A stretch of 64,000 nucleotides of DNA from Prevotella melaninogenica (GCF_018127965.1 NZ_CP072349.1:1678001-1742000); one strand, 5' to 3'; shown: positions 41,391 to 51,101, counted from the stretch's first letter. A program made the numbers and translations. The notes: generated by a model not told the origin, from the sequence alone.

Positions 41391-42755
41391 TTACGATAAA
41401 GCTAAATTAATCTTCTCAGCCATATCCACAGCTTGCTTGATTCTATCCCCCATACCGATACCATCTTTCAGATTACCAATAATATGTAAACTTGGATAAG
41501 CACTTTCTACGGCATCAATAGTACGAAGGCGAGCATCCGTTTCGGGCATATATTGTGGAATAGCATGACTGTGCCTATAAATACGAATAACATCGGCTCG
41601 GGTACCTTTGGGATATCCCAACATCGTATGAAGGGACGTATTAACCAATTCTGTCAGTTCTTCATCCGTCTTATTGAGATATTCAGAATGACAAGCACCA
41701 CCAATGAAGAACGCAAAATTAGCTCCATCCTTAGGCGAACGCCCCTGAAAACAAGCGGAAGGCATAAGAATTCCCAACACATTCTGTTTTTCTTTAGACG
41801 GTACTAATCCGCCAAAGGCATTCCAATGTACATCCCCTGTATTCTTCATTCCTACTCCAACCTCAATCACCGGAGCATAATAAAGATTGCTTAAATCGTC
41901 AAGCTGAGCCTTAGGTAAGAAGCTCAACAACTTAGGTAAGGCATAAGCAGGACAAGTTGTAATAACCTGCTCAGCTATTATAGTATTCTTACCCCAAGAT
42001 AGTTTCCACTTATCTCCTAACGGCTCTATACTTAGTTCTTTGCAATTCGTTAGGATTCTCTCATCACCTATAACTCTGCCTAACGCAGAAACAAGATTAC
42101 GGAAACCTCCACGAGTAGAGAAGACAGCCTTTGTTGCACGCTTTTCCCTGTCCGTTTTCGGTTGTTTTGCAAGTGCTATAGCTCCTTTGATAAAACTCCC
42201 ATAACGCTGTTCTAAGTCGTAGAGTTTAGGCAAAGCAAGGCGAGTTGGTAATTGATAAGGATTACCAGCATACACGCCAGAAAGGAAAGGGTCGACGGCA
42301 TAATCCACAAAAGACCGTCCCAAGCGTCGTTCTGCGAGGTTTCCCACACTCTCATTAGGGTCTGTCCCCTTCTTACGCCATGGCTCACCAAGAATGCGGA
42401 ACTTATCTTTCAGCTCAAAGAGAGGAGTCGTTATAGCAGACCAAAATCCAGAAGGTAGAGCATGAAAGCGTCCATCTTTCCATATCAAACGGCACTTAGC
42501 AGAACTCTGTGCCACCTCCAGCGTACAATCATCGCCTAACATATCGAAGAGTTCAGCCACTTCAGGGTATTTAATAGTACCCGTACTCGGTCCTTGTTCC
42601 ATCACAAAGCCGTCAACCTCCTCCGTCTGCATAAGTCCACCGATACGGTCGGTAGCCTCCAAGACCACAACATCTTGACCTTTACGACGCAAATAAGCAG
42701 CACAAGTAAGACCAGTAAGACCTGCACCAACGACAACTATCTTTCTTTCTTCCAT
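41391..42755 (-). CDS. hemG: Protoporphyrinogen oxidase (HemY/HemG type)
   Basis: The 454-residue FAD enzyme starts MEERKIVVVGAGLTGLTCAA, with the dinucleotide-binding Gly motif and DRIGGLMQTEEVDGFVMEQG. It converts protoporphyrinogen IX (or coproporphyrinogen III in the alternative pathway) to the porphyrin. The ATG at 42755 is preferred over 42800, since it directly precedes the FAD fold. It is downstream of hemN on the same strand (66 nt gap) and probably co-transcribed. This enzyme class normally uses oxygen, which is notable in a largely anaerobic lineage. Confidence 0.88.
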   Translation of the reverse strand: MEERKIVVVGAGLTGLTCAAYLRRKGQDVVVLEATDRIGGLMQTEEVDGFVMEQGPSTGTIKYPEVAELFDMLGDDCTLEVAQSSAKCRLIWKDGRFHALPSGFWSAITTPLFELKDKFRILGEPWRKKGTDPNESVGNLAERRLGRSFVDYAVDPFLSGVYAGNPYQLPTRLALPKLYDLEQRYGSFIKGAIALAKQPKTDREKRATKAVFSTRGGFRNLVSALGRVIGDERILTNCKELSIEPLGDKWKLSWGKNTIIAEQVITTCPAYALPKLLSFLPKAQLDDLSNLYYAPVIEVGVGMKNTGDVHWNAFGGLVPSKEKQNVLGILMPSACFQGRSPKDGANFAFFIGGACHSEYLNKTDEELTELVNTSLHTMLGYPKGTRADVIRIYRHSHAIPQYMPETDARLRTIDAVESAYPSLHIIGNLKDGIGMGDRIKQAVDMAEKINLALS

Positions 42756-42821
42756 AATATTAATGCTATATAGATTCCTCTCCAAAGTTTCTCTCCCCAA
42801 CGTAAAGGGAGCGTAAAACTT

Positions 42822-44186
42822 TTAGATTGGCTTTGAAAACTTCTTATCCGTAGCTACCATCATCGGATCAAGTACAGCAGCCACAGTACGAACAAAGGGA
42901 TTCCCCTCCCCTGTCATCTCCAAGGTATTCTCTGTCAAACAAAGAATACCATCTCTTTCCATCTCTTGCAGACGTTCAACATCATAATTGATAGCCCCTT
43001 TCACGTCAGCTACTGACACAGCAAGATCCTCCGCAATATGTGTCCAATCAATATGATAGTTACACATCAAACGTTCAATAACCTCACGTACTATACGCTC
43101 TTTGGGTGCTAATTGGTAGCCTTTTCGGATAGGCAACGTACCCGCAGAGACTTCTGCTATATATTCGTCTATCGACTTTGTATTCTGTGCATAGGCAGTC
43201 TCTAATTGGCTGATACCCGTCACACCAAAGGCATACACCTGTCCTGTTGTGCGACGTGTGCAATAACCTTGGAAGTTTCGATGTAATCTATGAGATTGCA
43301 AAGCCTCAGATAGTTCATCATTAGGAAGTACAAAATGATCCAAACCAACACTAAGATAACCCGCCTCATGCAGCACATCTTTAGCTTTTTGGAACATCAA
43401 AGCCTTCTCCTCCGTATCAGGAAGACCAGCCTTTTCAAGTATCATCTGACGTTTAAATATCCATGGGCAGTGTCCATAACTGAATGTTGTAACACGGTCG
43501 GGGCGCATTGCTACAGCACGCTCTATCGTCTTCTTAAAGCTATCCGATGTCTGAAGCGGTAAGCCAAAGAGGAAATCCATATTAATATTGACACTCGCAC
43601 TACGAAGAATTGATACTATCTCCTCTGTTGGCAATTCAGAAGGCGTACGATTAACAAGCCTCAACACCTCTTCATTGAAGTCCTGTACGCCTAAACTAAA
43701 ACGATTAAAACGTGCATCCAACAGTCCTTGCCAGTCCTCAGCTGTTAGATAACCAGGATGACATTCTATGGCTATTTCAGGCTGTTCTATCGTAGAAAAG
43801 AGTGACAGCAGATTCTCATTCAGTTCTTTAAGAACGCTTACAGGCATAGCCGTTGGACTACCACCGCCATAATGAATCTGCGATATACGCCTACTATTAT
43901 CCAGATGCTTTGCTACAAGATCTATCTCCTTATGCAATGCTTGTACATAGGCTTCGACATGCTCTTCCTTTGCCATAGGGTAAGAGTTGCAGCCACAATA
44001 ATGACACAGACGCCGACAAAAAGGCATATGAAAATAAAAGGAAAGATTCTTCTCACGCACCTCATTGCTATAATCAACCTCCCTCAGAAACTCTTCCCCA
44101 GTAAAAAGTCGGAAGAAGTTAGCTGGTGGATAACTCGTATAACGAGGTACAGATACATTGTATTTATCAATCAGTTCTTGCTTCAT
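42822..44186 (-). CDS. hemN: Oxygen-independent coproporphyrinogen III dehydrogenase
   Basis: This 454-residue radical SAM enzyme has the motif CRRLCHYCGC (CX3CX2CXC), preceded by YFHMPF, and the N-terminal YNVSVPRYTSYPPANFF typical of true HemN rather than of HemW. It oxidatively decarboxylates coproporphyrinogen III to protoporphyrinogen IX under anoxic conditions. The ATG at 44186 is used because the longer start at 44210 falls inside the -7 box (44208-44215). The promoter carries the operator shared with the TonB receptor gene. Confidence 0.92.
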   Translation of the reverse strand: MKQELIDKYNVSVPRYTSYPPANFFRLFTGEEFLREVDYSNEVREKNLSFYFHMPFCRRLCHYCGCNSYPMAKEEHVEAYVQALHKEIDLVAKHLDNSRRISQIHYGGGSPTAMPVSVLKELNENLLSLFSTIEQPEIAIECHPGYLTAEDWQGLLDARFNRFSLGVQDFNEEVLRLVNRTPSELPTEEIVSILRSASVNINMDFLFGLPLQTSDSFKKTIERAVAMRPDRVTTFSYGHCPWIFKRQMILEKAGLPDTEEKALMFQKAKDVLHEAGYLSVGLDHFVLPNDELSEALQSHRLHRNFQGYCTRRTTGQVYAFGVTGISQLETAYAQNTKSIDEYIAEVSAGTLPIRKGYQLAPKERIVREVIERLMCNYHIDWTHIAEDLAVSVADVKGAINYDVERLQEMERDGILCLTENTLEMTGEGNPFVRTVAAVLDPMMVATDKKFSKPI

Positions 44187-44207
44187 TCGTCGAAATAAAT
44201 TATATGC

Positions 44208-44256
44208 CAAAGGTACGAATACCTCCTAACATAAACAATCCTCATTTATAAGGAAA
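44208..44256 (-). promoter_or_regulatory. hemN promoter with operator shared with the TonB receptor gene
   Basis: On the minus strand the -7 box is TACCTTTG (44208-44215). A 23-bp sequence at 44234-44256, with plus-strand core CCTCATTTATAAGG, is identical to 47801-47823 and stands at the same 18-nt distance from the -7 box. It overlaps the -33 region. The core is a near-palindrome, CCTnATnnATnAGG. Confidence 0.8.
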
Positions 44257-44370
44257 GCACTATACGCTTCCAAACCTTACTGTACTATGCTTTTACTCGA
44301 ATAGATCATTAGGCTACAATATGTGACTGGTCTGGTTTAAAGCTATGTGCTTCAGTAAAGGAACTATGGC

Positions 44371-45573
44371 TTATTCTTCCTTTTTAAAGGCTGATAGAAC
44401 ATAAATAAGGCTAACGATAGCCACCACTGTTTCAGCTATATAAAGGCCACGATAGTCGAAGATATGCGCCACCGTTCCCGCTAATACCGCCACGAGCAGA
44501 CCGCTTACATGACTAATAACAATTTGTATGGTGAAGTCAGTCCCTTCTCTACCAGGACGTACGCATCGCATGGCTGTAGTGTAAAGAACCACAGTAGCCA
44601 ATCCGTAACAAGCTTGGATATAAATGATTCCAATGACAAATGCAGTCTTGTTAAAGTCGGCAAAAGTCATTGCAAGGAAGTAGATAGGTGCCAGTATAAT
44701 AAGTCCTGCAATGATAATACGAGCCTTATAAATTCCGATTCGCCGTATGAGAACTCCAGAAAACCACGCCATAACGAAGGAAGCGGCAGTTCCAACGATA
44801 CCAGTAAGGAATCCTATCTCCTTCATATCGTATCCCTTATCAACGAGGTAAGGACGCAACATGGAAAGAATACCGATAATTCCCATATAATACAGCAGCA
44901 AGAAACCTATCTGTCGCCATATCTCCTTACGTCCAAAGAAGCTAAAGATGTCAGTCCACTTGGCACGCTCTCTTGGTTTCTCATTCTCTATCTTGATATG
45001 AGGATTAAACATTAAAGGAATAATCATCATACAAACAAACAAGGCTAAGCAGGGTACTACTACATTCCAACCATAGCTTTTCAGTAAGATAAGCAAGACA
45101 CCTCCACCAATGACAGCACCTCCGAAGGCTCCCATAGACTGCATACTATTGAGCATACTATGGTCGTGCTTTTTAAAAGAAAGGATGGCAAGTGCGTCTG
45201 TAGCAATGTCTTGTGTAGCCGAAGCAAGCATAGAGATAAACGCCAAAATAACCACAAGCATGATTTCTGAACGTACATTAATCAGCCCTGTGGCTAAGAG
45301 GGCAACGGCATATATCAACTCTGTAGCGATAATCGTACGTTTATAGTCACGCACTGTTACGCAATGCCGGTCAACAAAAGGTGACCATAGGAACTTGATC
45401 GTCCATGGAACACGGACAAGGTTTAGCAACCCAATGGTTGCAAGACTATATTGTCCTTCCCTCATGATAACCTGTAAGGCTGTCATAAGAAAGGATGACG
45501 GTACCATCTGTGCAATATATAGACAGAAGAACGTACCAAAACTTAGTTTCTTTGATGAAATGCTGTTGAACAT
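44371..45573 (-). CDS. AmpG/RhtX-like MFS permease
   Basis: This 400-residue protein has about twelve predicted spans. Segments RVPWTIKFLWSPFVDRHCV and ATQDIATDALAI match the AmpG/PAT subgroup of MFS transporters, which includes muropeptide permease AmpG and the siderophore permeases RhtX and FptX. It is immediately downstream of a TonB-dependent receptor gene and next to hem genes, so import of a siderophore, porphyrin or heme-like compound is more likely than muropeptide import. The substrate is an inference. Confidence 0.8.
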   Translation of the reverse strand: MFNSISSKKLSFGTFFCLYIAQMVPSSFLMTALQVIMREGQYSLATIGLLNLVRVPWTIKFLWSPFVDRHCVTVRDYKRTIIATELIYAVALLATGLINVRSEIMLVVILAFISMLASATQDIATDALAILSFKKHDHSMLNSMQSMGAFGGAVIGGGVLLILLKSYGWNVVVPCLALFVCMMIIPLMFNPHIKIENEKPRERAKWTDIFSFFGRKEIWRQIGFLLLYYMGIIGILSMLRPYLVDKGYDMKEIGFLTGIVGTAASFVMAWFSGVLIRRIGIYKARIIIAGLIILAPIYFLAMTFADFNKTAFVIGIIYIQACYGLATVVLYTTAMRCVRPGREGTDFTIQIVISHVSGLLVAVLAGTVAHIFDYRGLYIAETVVAIVSLIYVLSAFKKEE

Positions 45574-45684
45574 GTAGTGAATTATATAAGTAGAGCAGCG
45601 TGTTACATATCATGAGAAAGGACTTTAGGAGAAGTGAGCTGAATTAGCTACAGCATCCTTTTTCTCCTACCCTTTATCCTCTCC

Positions 45685-47742
45685 TTAGAATGTCATGCTG
45701 AGGGAAGTACCAAAGGTAAGAGGCTTACCCTTCTGTGCATAGTTACCAGTTGACATCTTGAAACTGTACGCTATATAGTCAGTTCCTGTCAGATTCTTAC
45801 CCCAAAAATCCCATGTGAATATACCTTTTGTGAGACTAACCTTTGCATTAAGCGTCCCATAGAAGTTCTGGCGAACGACATTGTCATCAGCCCAATAGAT
45901 ACGACCGAGCCCTGTTAAGCCTGCATTAACGACAATCTTATCAAACCAACCCGCCTGCAAAACGGTGTAAGTCCCATCTATTGATAGCGTGTGGTTAGGC
46001 ACCATTGGAAGTCTATTACCCGAGAAATCTTCTGTAGCACTCTTCTTATATTCCAAGTAACGAGCGTGGGTGTAACCATAGTTCATACTAAAGTGTAAGC
46101 TCTTAATTGGATGATAAGTAAATGAAAGTTCGAAACCTTTACTATCCGTATGTCCTACATTCGCAATTAGATTACCCACAGCAGGAACAGTATAGGTAGT
46201 CTGCATGTGTCGCCAATCAATGTAGAAAAGATCTGCTTCAGCAGTCAGTCGTCCATTCAAGAACTTCAATCGCGCCCCAACCTCGTAATTCCAGCTGTAT
46301 TCTGGGTCGTATGCACGCTCTGCATCAGTCTTAAAGATAGTATTAAATCCACCTGGCTTATAACCACGAGTGACACTCGCATAGTAGAGATTGTCCCTGT
46401 TTGTAAGATATTGAAGCGTAAACTTAGGAGTGAACTGGCGGAAATTAGCACTACTAATAAAGTCCTTTACATGTGCATTAGCACCTGTTGTTAACGTTAC
46501 CTTATCTTGATTGTAGTCTATCTTCGCATGCTCATAATCAAAGCGTAAACCAACCGTTGCCGATAACCCCCTCCATATATTATAAGAACTCTGGTGATAG
46601 ATAGCATAACCTGCTGTAGGGTTCTTATAGGAAGTTGGAGTCGAGAAATCCTTTGTATAATAACTTGTTTCTATAAAGGGGTTAGAATGGAGTAGCATAC
46701 CAAACATACCAATAATCCACTGGTAACGACCTTTATCATTCGATTTCAAGGTTAGCTCTTGTGAAAGCATATTCTGATGATAGCTATTATCAGCATAGAA
46801 GAGGTCTTTTGGTGAGAAATCTTGGTCTATCCCTTGATGTGATTTGATGAATTGATAAGACGTCTGACTATTGAAACTAATACGACTATTCTCATATCGA
46901 GCATTAAGACCTGTTGTTGAAATCAGACGTTTGTAAGTGCTATTGCGGTTATAACTAATAGGTGATAGTGCATCTTTCGTCAGGTCGTATGGCGCATATG
47001 GATAACCATTCTGCTTACTATGAGTAAGCGTACTATTGAGATGAATAAGCCAATTTGTGGTTGGTCGCCAGTAAAGTCCGAGGCGTCCTTCAACCTCATT
47101 CACCTTATCTGCCTTATCATTCAGGAACTCATTAGTAAACATACCATCGTTATGATGATAAGAAATGGCACTTGACAAACCAAGTTTATCAGTCAGCTTA
47201 GAATAGTTAGAAGCCTGTGCTACAACATCGTTATACCTTCCATAGCCTACTTTTATACGTGTCTTCTGATAATCAAGAGGGTTATGTGTGTAGACATTGA
47301 TAACACCTGCTATAGTATTACGGCCATATAAGGTTCCTTGTGGACCTCGAAACACATCTACAGCAGCAATATCACTGAGGTCAATATTAAATGCTGACGA
47401 CTCAAAATGAGGCACACCATCTACATAGAAACCTACGGCAGAACCCTTCGTCTTTGCTCCGATACCACGAATAAAGATAGGTGTGTTAGCATATGAACCA
47501 TAGTCGGGCATGTAAAAGTTAGGCATAACTGCCGTTAACTCCTTCAAGCTCACAATTTGTTGGTTCAGTAATTGCTGACTGTTAATGGTTGAAACTGCAA
47601 TAGAAGTTAGGTTTCTCTTATTCTGTTTAAAGTCGGTTACGACTACTTCATTAAGTGATACATCTTTGTTCACTACTGAGTCTGGAGTCACTCCAGCTAC
47701 CCCACTGATAGCAAGGGATGCAAATAATAAGGTATTTAACAT
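45685..47742 (-). CDS. TonB-dependent outer membrane receptor
   Basis: The 685-residue protein has a short signal peptide and a TonB-box-like region (DVSLNEVVVTDF). The plug domain includes IFIRGIGAKTKGSAVGFYVDGVP and DVFRGPQGTLYGRNTIAGVI, and the rest is a beta-barrel ending in LTFGTSLSMTF with terminal Phe. There is no carboxypeptidase-like N-terminal domain and no SusD partner, so it belongs to the siderophore/heme-type receptors rather than the polysaccharide type. It is followed by the permease gene. Its promoter has the same operator as hemN. Confidence 0.92.
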   Translation of the reverse strand: MLNTLLFASLAISGVAGVTPDSVVNKDVSLNEVVVTDFKQNKRNLTSIAVSTINSQQLLNQQIVSLKELTAVMPNFYMPDYGSYANTPIFIRGIGAKTKGSAVGFYVDGVPHFESSAFNIDLSDIAAVDVFRGPQGTLYGRNTIAGVINVYTHNPLDYQKTRIKVGYGRYNDVVAQASNYSKLTDKLGLSSAISYHHNDGMFTNEFLNDKADKVNEVEGRLGLYWRPTTNWLIHLNSTLTHSKQNGYPYAPYDLTKDALSPISYNRNSTYKRLISTTGLNARYENSRISFNSQTSYQFIKSHQGIDQDFSPKDLFYADNSYHQNMLSQELTLKSNDKGRYQWIIGMFGMLLHSNPFIETSYYTKDFSTPTSYKNPTAGYAIYHQSSYNIWRGLSATVGLRFDYEHAKIDYNQDKVTLTTGANAHVKDFISSANFRQFTPKFTLQYLTNRDNLYYASVTRGYKPGGFNTIFKTDAERAYDPEYSWNYEVGARLKFLNGRLTAEADLFYIDWRHMQTTYTVPAVGNLIANVGHTDSKGFELSFTYHPIKSLHFSMNYGYTHARYLEYKKSATEDFSGNRLPMVPNHTLSIDGTYTVLQAGWFDKIVVNAGLTGLGRIYWADDNVVRQNFYGTLNAKVSLTKGIFTWDFWGKNLTGTDYIAYSFKMSTGNYAQKGKPLTFGTSLSMTF

Positions 47743-47774
47743 AAGGATGGCTTTTTGTTAATGTTTTTGTGTTG

Positions 47775-47823
47775 CAAAGGTACAGATAATGACTTTTCCG
47801 AACAATCCTCATTTATAAGGAAA
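47775..47823 (-). promoter_or_regulatory. TonB receptor promoter with operator shared with hemN
   Basis: On the minus strand TACCTTTG lies at 47775-47782; after 18 nt comes the 23-bp sequence 47801-47823 that is identical to 44234-44256. TTG within it stands exactly 20 nt from the -7 box, so the operator covers the -33 element. Confidence 0.8.
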
Positions 47824-47938
47824 TTAAGTATTACCACGAAAAAGAATAAAACCTAATTATCAGCACAAAACGGCAATTTGATATGCTTTCTTTTGTGTTT
47901 TTTGCAGGTTTTTATTTTCAAATATAAAGGAAAAAGTG

Positions 47939-47946
47939 TATCTTTG
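47939..47946 (+). promoter_or_regulatory. -7 box of gyrB
   Basis: TATCTTTG, a full consensus match, 26 nt upstream of the ATG at 47973. Confidence 0.75.
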
Positions 47947-47972
47947 CATACTATAAGAACAATCGAAAGAAA

Positions 47973-49946
47973 ATGGCAGAAAATCCAGAAAACGAGAATA
48001 ATTACTCCGCCAGTAACATTCAGGTCTTAGAAGGCTTGGAAGCAGTACGCAAGCGTCCTGCTATGTACATTGGTGACATCAGTGAAAAGGGACTCCACCA
48101 CTTGATTAATGAGACCGTTGATAACTCTATCGACGAAGCAATGGCTGGCTACTGTCAGAACATTGAAGTTACAATCAACGAGGATAACTCCATTACCGTT
48201 GAGGATGATGGTCGTGGTATCCCTGTTGACATGCACGAGAAGCTTCATAAGAGCGCCCTTGAGGTTGTTATGACTGTCCTCCACGCAGGTGGTAAGTTTG
48301 ATAAGGGTTCGTATAAAGTCAGCGGTGGTCTGCACGGTGTGGGTGTAAGTTGTGTAAATGCACTTTCTTCACACATGAAGTCACAGGTATTCCGTGATGG
48401 CAAAATCTACCAGCAGGAGTACGAGAAGGGTAAGCCTCTCTACCCTGTAAAGGTTGTTGGTGAGACTGAAAAGACTGGTACACGCCAGCAGTTCTGGCCA
48501 GACCCAGAGATATTTACAACTACTGTTTACCAATGGGCAATCGTAGCACGTCGTATGCGCGAGTTGGCTTATCTGAATGCTGGCATTAAGATTACGCTTT
48601 CTGACCTTCGTCCAGACCCAGAAACAGGCAAGACACGCACTGAGGTCTTCCATGCTAAAGATGGTTTGAAGGAGTTCGTTCGCTACGTTGACCGCCATCG
48701 TCAGCACCTCTTCGATGATGTTATCTACCTCAAGACTGAAAAGCAGAATATTCCTATTGAGGTTGCTGTGATGTACAACACTGATTATACAGAGAACATC
48801 CATTCATACGTTAACAATATCAACACCATCGAGGGTGGTACTCACTTGCAGGGATTCCGTGCTGCATTGACTCGTACATTGAAGACATACGCTGACAATG
48901 ACCCACAGATTTCTAAGCAGTTGGAGAAAGCTAAGATTGAGATTGCTGGTGAAGACTTCCGCGAAGGCCTGACAGCTGTTATCTCTATCAAGGTTGCAGA
49001 ACCACAGTTTGAGGGTCAGACAAAGACCAAATTAGGTAACAGTGAGGTTTCTGGTGCCGTTCAGCAGGCTGTTGGTGAGGCACTGACCGATTATCTCGAG
49101 GAGCATCCTAACGAGGCAAAGATGATCTGTAACAAGGTTATCCTTGCTGCTACAGCTCGTGTTGCAGCCCGTAAGGCACGCGAAAGCGTACAGCGTAAGA
49201 ACGTGATGAGCGGTGGTGGCTTACCTGGTAAGTTGGCTGACTGTTCTAACAAGGACCCAAAAGACTGCGAAATCTTCCTTGTCGAGGGTGATTCTGCGGG
49301 TGGTTCAGCTAAGCAGGGACGTGACCGTTATACACAGGCTATCCTCCCTCTCCGTGGTAAGATTCTGAATGTAGAGAAGGTTCAGCGTCATCGTGTATTC
49401 GAGGCAGAGTCTGTTATGAATATCATTCAGTCTATCGGTGTACGCTTTGGCGTTGAGGGAGAAGGCGACTTTGAGGCAAATACCGATAAACTTCGCTATG
49501 ATAAGATTATCATCATGACCGATGCCGACGTCGATGGTTCTCACATCGACACACTGATTATGACGCTTTTCTATCGTTATATGCCAAAGGTTATCGAGCA
49601 GGGACATCTGTATATCGCTACACCTCCACTCTATAAGTGTACTTATAAGAAGGTAAACGAATACTGCTATACCGAGCAACAGCGTCAGGCTTTCATCGAT
49701 AAGTACGCTAATGGTGCTGAAGATGCAAAGGCTATCCACACACAGCGATACAAAGGTCTTGGTGAGATGAACCCAGAGCAGCTTTGGGAGACAACTATGG
49801 ACCCAAAGACACGACTCTTGAAGCAGGTTACTATCGAGAATGCTGCTGATGCAGATGAAATCTTCTCTATGCTGATGGGCGATGATGTTGAGCCTCGTCG
49901 TGAGTTCATCGAGAAGAATGCGACCTATGCTAACATTGATGCATAA
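47973..49946 (+). CDS. gyrB: DNA gyrase subunit B
   Basis: The 657-residue type II topoisomerase ATPase subunit has ATP-site segments ETVDNSIDEAMAGYC and VEDDGRGIPV, GGLHGVGVSCVNALS, QTKTKLGNSEV, and Toprim motifs EGDSAGGSAKQGRDR and DADVDGSHI. With GyrA it introduces negative supercoils. gyrA is not adjacent. It is monocistronic, with a promoter and a terminator. Confidence 0.97.
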   Translation: MAENPENENNYSASNIQVLEGLEAVRKRPAMYIGDISEKGLHHLINETVDNSIDEAMAGYCQNIEVTINEDNSITVEDDGRGIPVDMHEKLHKSALEVVMTVLHAGGKFDKGSYKVSGGLHGVGVSCVNALSSHMKSQVFRDGKIYQQEYEKGKPLYPVKVVGETEKTGTRQQFWPDPEIFTTTVYQWAIVARRMRELAYLNAGIKITLSDLRPDPETGKTRTEVFHAKDGLKEFVRYVDRHRQHLFDDVIYLKTEKQNIPIEVAVMYNTDYTENIHSYVNNINTIEGGTHLQGFRAALTRTLKTYADNDPQISKQLEKAKIEIAGEDFREGLTAVISIKVAEPQFEGQTKTKLGNSEVSGAVQQAVGEALTDYLEEHPNEAKMICNKVILAATARVAARKARESVQRKNVMSGGGLPGKLADCSNKDPKDCEIFLVEGDSAGGSAKQGRDRYTQAILPLRGKILNVEKVQRHRVFEAESVMNIIQSIGVRFGVEGEGDFEANTDKLRYDKIIIMTDADVDGSHIDTLIMTLFYRYMPKVIEQGHLYIATPPLYKCTYKKVNEYCYTEQQRQAFIDKYANGAEDAKAIHTQRYKGLGEMNPEQLWETTMDPKTRLLKQVTIENAADADEIFSMLMGDDVEPRREFIEKNATYANIDA

Positions 49947-49996
49947 GCTTTTCTAAGCAGATTAAACACAGCTTCTAAAGCTGAAAACATAAAGAG

Positions 49997-50033
49997 ACTC
50001 CCTTTCTCACAAAACGAGAAAGGGAGTTTTTAT
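49997..50033 (+). terminator. Intrinsic terminator after gyrB
   Basis: ACTCCCTTTCTC (49997-50008) pairs perfectly with GAGAAAGGGAGT (50016-50027), with a 7-nt loop and TTTTTA after it. Confidence 0.92.
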
Positions 50034-50133
50034 TTTATTCTAATTATCACCTATAATCGCTTATTATCGCCTATATCCCTATGAACATTGTTCTTTTTCC
50101 CACATAAACTTTTCGGAAAAAGAAATAAATGAG

Positions 50134-50141
50134 TATATTTG
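50134..50141 (+). promoter_or_regulatory. -7 box of the soluble AraC regulator
   Basis: TATATTTG, a full consensus match. It overlaps the TTG that would open a longer frame, which argues for the ATG at 50163. Confidence 0.7.
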
Positions 50142-50162
50142 CAACTTCAAAACAATAGGAAA

Positions 50163-51047
50163 ATGAACAAAAAGATAAGGCTCCTCGAAGTTAATGTAGC
50201 ACAAGCAAAAGCTGTCTATCCAGAAGGTAAATTTATTGATAACGACCTTATTCTCTTCGAGGATATCACGCAAGTACCACTTCCTACCAATCCTTCTCGT
50301 ATGAAGTCTCTCTTCCTTGCCCTCTGTACCAGCGGTCATGCACAATATACTGTTGATACAAAGATGCACGAGGTGGGTGCTGGAGACGTCATTATCATCA
50401 GTGAGGAACAGGTAGTTGCCGACTACATGCTCTCACGTGATTGCAAAGGAATCGCACTCATCATGTCATACGATTTCTTTCAAAACATTGTAAGTGGAGT
50501 TCACGAACTGTCTGCCCTCTTCCTCTTTGCCCGTACGCATCCTGTTTTCCACCTTGATAACAATCAGGCAAAGGCATTAGAAAACGACATTCAACATATC
50601 AAAGAGAAGATTATTGATACTGGTCACCGCTTCCGTCGCGAGTTAGTTATGACAATGCTAAAGGCACTTATCATCGATATGAGTGATATCATCTATCGCT
50701 TCCAACAAGTTGGAGAAGCCGGACAGACACGTGCTGAAGCTATCTTCCGCGACTTCATCCAGACTGTGGAGAAGAACTATCGCACGGAAAGACGTGTCAG
50801 TTGGTATGCACAACAACTGTGTATCACATCTAAATATCTCTCTGAAACCGTGCGTACTGTCAGCAGACGTACACCAAGTGATTGGATTGACTCCTACGTC
50901 ACACGTGAGTTACGCGTGATGCTTAGAAACAGTACGATGAGTATTAAGCAGATTGCTGATGAGCTAAACTTCGCCAATCAGAGCTTTATGGGTAAATACT
51001 TTAAGGAACATGTGGGCATGAGTCCTTCGCAGTTTAGGAAGAGTTAA
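50163..51047 (+). CDS. AraC-family transcription regulator, soluble
   Basis: The 294-residue protein has an N-terminal cupin-like sensor domain (about 30-120, with HEVGAGDVIIISEEQ) and a C-terminal AraC DNA-binding domain, seen as SIKQIADELNFANQSFMGKY followed by FKEHVGMSPSQFRKS. The ligand and targets are unknown; neighbours give no clue. The start at 50163 leaves a leader of about 15 nt after the -7 box at 50134-50141. Confidence 0.85.
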   Translation: MNKKIRLLEVNVAQAKAVYPEGKFIDNDLILFEDITQVPLPTNPSRMKSLFLALCTSGHAQYTVDTKMHEVGAGDVIIISEEQVVADYMLSRDCKGIALIMSYDFFQNIVSGVHELSALFLFARTHPVFHLDNNQAKALENDIQHIKEKIIDTGHRFRRELVMTMLKALIIDMSDIIYRFQQVGEAGQTRAEAIFRDFIQTVEKNYRTERRVSWYAQQLCITSKYLSETVRTVSRRTPSDWIDSYVTRELRVMLRNSTMSIKQIADELNFANQSFMGKYFKEHVGMSPSQFRKS

Positions 51048-51072
51048 TGAGTTGTAAAGCCAAATAGGCTTT

Positions 51073-51101
51073 ATTAGTCCAATGAGGCATATTGGACTAA
51101 T
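51073..51101 (+). terminator. Hairpin after the AraC gene, in GGCTAATAA-type repeat
   Basis: ATTAGTCCAAT (51073-51083) pairs perfectly with ATTGGACTAAT (51091-51101). There is no T run. Flanking GGCTTTATT and GGCTAATAA link it to the 9-bp tract before ftsW. It may function as a terminator between the convergent AraC and DUF3109 genes. Confidence 0.5.

Noticed and set aside
44187-44210. Longer hemN start at 44210
   Set aside because: The ATG lies within the -7 box at 44208-44215; the ATG at 44186 fits known HemN N-termini.
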